Part shown: positions 61,447 to 64,000 of the stretch, piece by piece
Layout of the letters: each line of letters starts with the position of its first letter
Position numbering within the stretch: the first letter of the stretch is position 1
Assembly: GCF_014201875.1 (NCBI RefSeq)
Contig: NZ_JACHFL010000001.1
Location: forward strand, 372,001-436,000
Direction of reading: 5' to 3'
DNA length: 64,000 bases
Source of the DNA: Deinococcus humi
GTDB lineage: Bacteria; Deinococcota; Deinococci; Deinococcales; Deinococcaceae
Notes under the pieces: model-generated
Told to the model about the DNA's origin: nothing
Databases searched by the model: none
Seen by the model: only the letters and a program-made list of their open reading frames with translations
Translations under genes and position numbers: made by a program

Positions 61447-63159
61447 TCAGTTGCCCAGGTCTATGGTCACGGGCTGCGTGCGCGGAACCGTGAGGTCCAG
61501 AGTGGCCGGGCGATACCCCCGGGCGAGGACCTTGAGACGGTAGGTGCCCGCCACCGGAAAACGGATCTGGCCGGGCACGACGCCCAGGTTCTGATCGGCG
61601 CTCAGGTTCGCGCCATCGGGAGCCGAGACCACGCTGAGGCGGGCTGTGACCCCGGCCGCGCCGCGCACGGTGAAGGTGACGGCACCCGGTGAGGACTTGC
61701 TTCCCGACACAGCCGAAGCGGTGCCAGCCGTGATCGCAGACGTGCGGGCTGCGCCCAGTGCCCACACCAGCGCCAGGACCAGCAGTACGATCAACGCCAG
61801 GGCAAGCGGCACCCAGCGTAGGAGCGGCGGGGCCGGACGCGCCTTGGGAGCGGTGCGGACCACCCGCCAGGAATCGTCCTCGTCCCAGCCGATGCGGATG
61901 GGCGTGAGGTTGCGCGACGGTGAACGGGTGGGACCGGCGTCCCCGCCGGGAAGCCGCTGAACGGTGCCCTGTAGCGGCGCTTCTGCCGGGCGGCGCAACG
62001 AGGCTGGCAGACGCTCGATCTGACGCGCCTGAGGATCATTGCCTGGACGGGCCTCACCATCTTCCGGCGCGGCCACAAAGCCCATCTGGAAGGGTTCGGG
62101 CACCGGCACCCCGCGCGCCGCCTGCTCCGCGGCGCTGGCCGCCTCACGCTCTTCCTCTTCCTTCTGGGCCTTCAGGCGGGCGGCCTTGCGCCGGGCGGCG
62201 GCCTGACTGTCCAGCATGGCCTGCTCACGCCGCTCGTCGTTCTGGCGCTTGCGGCGCTCTTGCGGCGTCTCGGGCTGGCCTGCAGGAGCGTTGGAGAACG
62301 GAGAAACCCGGGGGCCAGTGGGCGGAGCGTCACCCTCCTGCCGCCTGACGTCGCCCCCCGGCTTCTCCGGCATGGATGTTCCGGAAGTCTCTTCTGAACT
62401 GGATGGTGCCATCGTGGTCGCGCCACTCGCCTCCTGGCGCTGGTATCTGGCCACCACCCTGACGTGAGGCGTAGCGGAACCGTCCTCCCCCCCACCGGTT
62501 CCGGCGGGATCAACTCCAGACCCCCTGGCCTCCAGGCCCGGCGGTTTCGATGGCGTCGGTTCGGTGGCCCCATCCGAGGCGGGCTGGGGTGTCTCAGCCG
62601 AAGGTGGGGCGCCGTCCAGCAGGACCAGCGCCTCACGCGCACTCAGGCTGCCGGGGTGGTCCCGCAGAGGCCTCAGGACTTCAGGCAACGCGCCCATGTC
62701 CTGCAGGGCAAGCGCCAGATCGCTCAGATCGGCCTGGGGCGTGGCGTCCTGGCGCCAGAGCAGGCCTGCCCCAGCCAGCGCCACGCCGCCGTCATGGTTC
62801 CAGAGTTGCGCCGCACTGATCCCGCCATGCGACAGGCCCTGCCCATGCAGCGTGCTCAGCGCCGCCAGCGCGCCGCGCGCGGTCAGGAGCGGGTCACGGG
62901 CGGGGTGGGCCTGCAGCGGCAGTTCGGTGACCAGATAGGCCTGTTCGCCGTCCATCCCACTGTCCACCACCGGCAGCAGATGCGGCGAGACGGGCAGTTC
63001 GGGCAGGCTCTGGGCATGGGGCAGCAGATGCAGCAACACGGGAATACCGGTCAGCCGATCGGTGGCCCGCAGTGTCCGGATCAGGCTGCTGGCCGCCGCC
63101 GCACCAGTCACCGGAGGAGGCAGGGCCTGAACTGCCACGTAGGGGCCAATGGGCTTCAC
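61447..63159 (-). CDS. Host pseudokinase-like protein with transmembrane segment and PEGA-like tail, 570 aa
   Basis: Residues 1-185 have a kinase-like C-lobe layout (ALSTLHGQGLSHGGISAAQL), but the HRD-type catalytic motif is replaced by HGGISAAQLW and the DFG position by LAGAGLL, so catalysis is unlikely. A long Pro/Glu/Lys-rich linker (about 190-440) follows, then a membrane helix (PLLRWVPLALALIVLLVLAL) and a small beta domain (TYRLKVLARGYRPATLDLTV) resembling PEGA modules. It may act as a surface or signalling adaptor. It is convergent with the membrane protein gene at 60334-61410. Confidence 0.75.
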   Translation of the reverse strand: MKPIGPYVAVQALPPPVTGAAAASSLIRTLRATDRLTGIPVLLHLLPHAQSLPELPVSPHLLPVVDSGMDGEQAYLVTELPLQAHPARDPLLTARGALAALSTLHGQGLSHGGISAAQLWNHDGGVALAGAGLLWRQDATPQADLSDLALALQDMGALPEVLRPLRDHPGSLSAREALVLLDGAPPSAETPQPASDGATEPTPSKPPGLEARGSGVDPAGTGGGEDGSATPHVRVVARYQRQEASGATTMAPSSSEETSGTSMPEKPGGDVRRQEGDAPPTGPRVSPFSNAPAGQPETPQERRKRQNDERREQAMLDSQAAARRKAARLKAQKEEEEREAASAAEQAARGVPVPEPFQMGFVAAPEDGEARPGNDPQARQIERLPASLRRPAEAPLQGTVQRLPGGDAGPTRSPSRNLTPIRIGWDEDDSWRVVRTAPKARPAPPLLRWVPLALALIVLLVLALVWALGAARTSAITAGTASAVSGSKSSPGAVTFTVRGAAGVTARLSVVSAPDGANLSADQNLGVVPGQIRFPVAGTYRLKVLARGYRPATLDLTVPRTQPVTIDLGN

Positions 63160-63278
63160 GCGGCCCAGTATAGACGGCCCGTCCTCAGGGTCACAGCGTC
63201 AGAAACCGGGGGGCGAACCTGACCGTTTCCGCCACCCACGCAACACATTGCCCCTGCCCGCCACTGTGAGCCTGTGGC

Positions 63279-63308
63279 TTGTCCCCCTGCCCGGCTTTGC
63301 GCTACTAA
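63279..63308 (+). promoter_or_regulatory. Leaderless promoter of the Mrp-like gene
   Basis: TTGTCC (63279-63284), an 18-nt spacer and TACTAA (63303-63308), 7 nt before the ATG at 63316. The -35 sequence is the same hexamer as in the putative phage late promoter. Confidence 0.6.
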
Positions 63309-63315
63309 TGGCCGC

Positions 63316-64000
<685 letters not shown>

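Overview
The window is a GC-rich bacterial chromosome segment that carries one nearly complete integrated phage of about 58 kb. A Deinococcus-like host is suggested by three things: the GC-rich coding, several promoters whose TANNNT -10 box lies only 6-7 nt from the start codon (leaderless transcripts, a known Deinococcus habit), and a TnpB-only insertion sequence. This host assignment is an inference. I could run no database search, so every family name rests on motifs read by eye.

Host flanks. On the left lie a secreted GH13 alpha-amylase lipoprotein gene, cut by the window edge, and the first 42 codons of a DUF427-family gene. On the right lie the remaining codons of that DUF427 gene, a multi-pass membrane protein, a pseudokinase-like protein with a transmembrane segment, and the start of an Mrp/NBP35-type iron-sulfur carrier. 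The prophage splits the DUF427 gene at a TCGG core (2108-2111 and 60115-60118). Joining the two core copies restores the reading frame exactly.

Prophage layout. At the right end sit a large serine integrase and a LexA/CI-type self-cleaving repressor on the plus strand. A Cro-like protein diverges from them and starts a long minus-strand early operon (57.7 to 40.5 kb): an antirepressor-like protein, many very small proteins linked by 4-nt ATGA/GTGA overlaps, an ERF single-strand annealing protein, a replication protein with a helix-turn-helix, a helicase-loader-like protein, a ColE2-type Rep primase, two PP-loop (PAPS-reductase-like) proteins, HNH and PD-(D/E)XK-like nucleases, an orphan DNA methyltransferase and a triple helix-turn-helix protein. 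A TnpB-only IS interrupts this operon. A promoter at about 40.5 kb probably starts the late operon: a chain of mini-genes, small and large terminase, portal, protease, HK97-type capsid, connectors, tail tube, chaperones, a 2368-residue tape measure with an embedded peptidase-like region, tail-tip proteins, an SGNH-hydrolase tail protein, a beta-helix fibre, holin-like proteins and an M15 endolysin. It ends at a strong terminator near 9.15 kb. The morphology is that of a siphovirus.

Left accessory arm (2.3-9.1 kb). Between the late terminator and attL lie two divergent operons of tiny genes (13 minus, 9 plus). They share a palindromic operator-promoter built from TGCTACAC half-sites. Further plus-strand or self-promoted 'moron' genes sit inside the late operon at 14.5, 26.6 and 27.5-28.4 kb.

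Most unusual aspects: the divergent mini-gene arm with its operator; the pair of PP-loop enzymes next to an HNH nuclease and a methyltransferase; a GC hairpin placed just before the ribosome-binding site of many genes; a recurrent pair of palindromic motifs found only in the prophage; and several mini-genes of 30-54 codons recovered from overlap logic.
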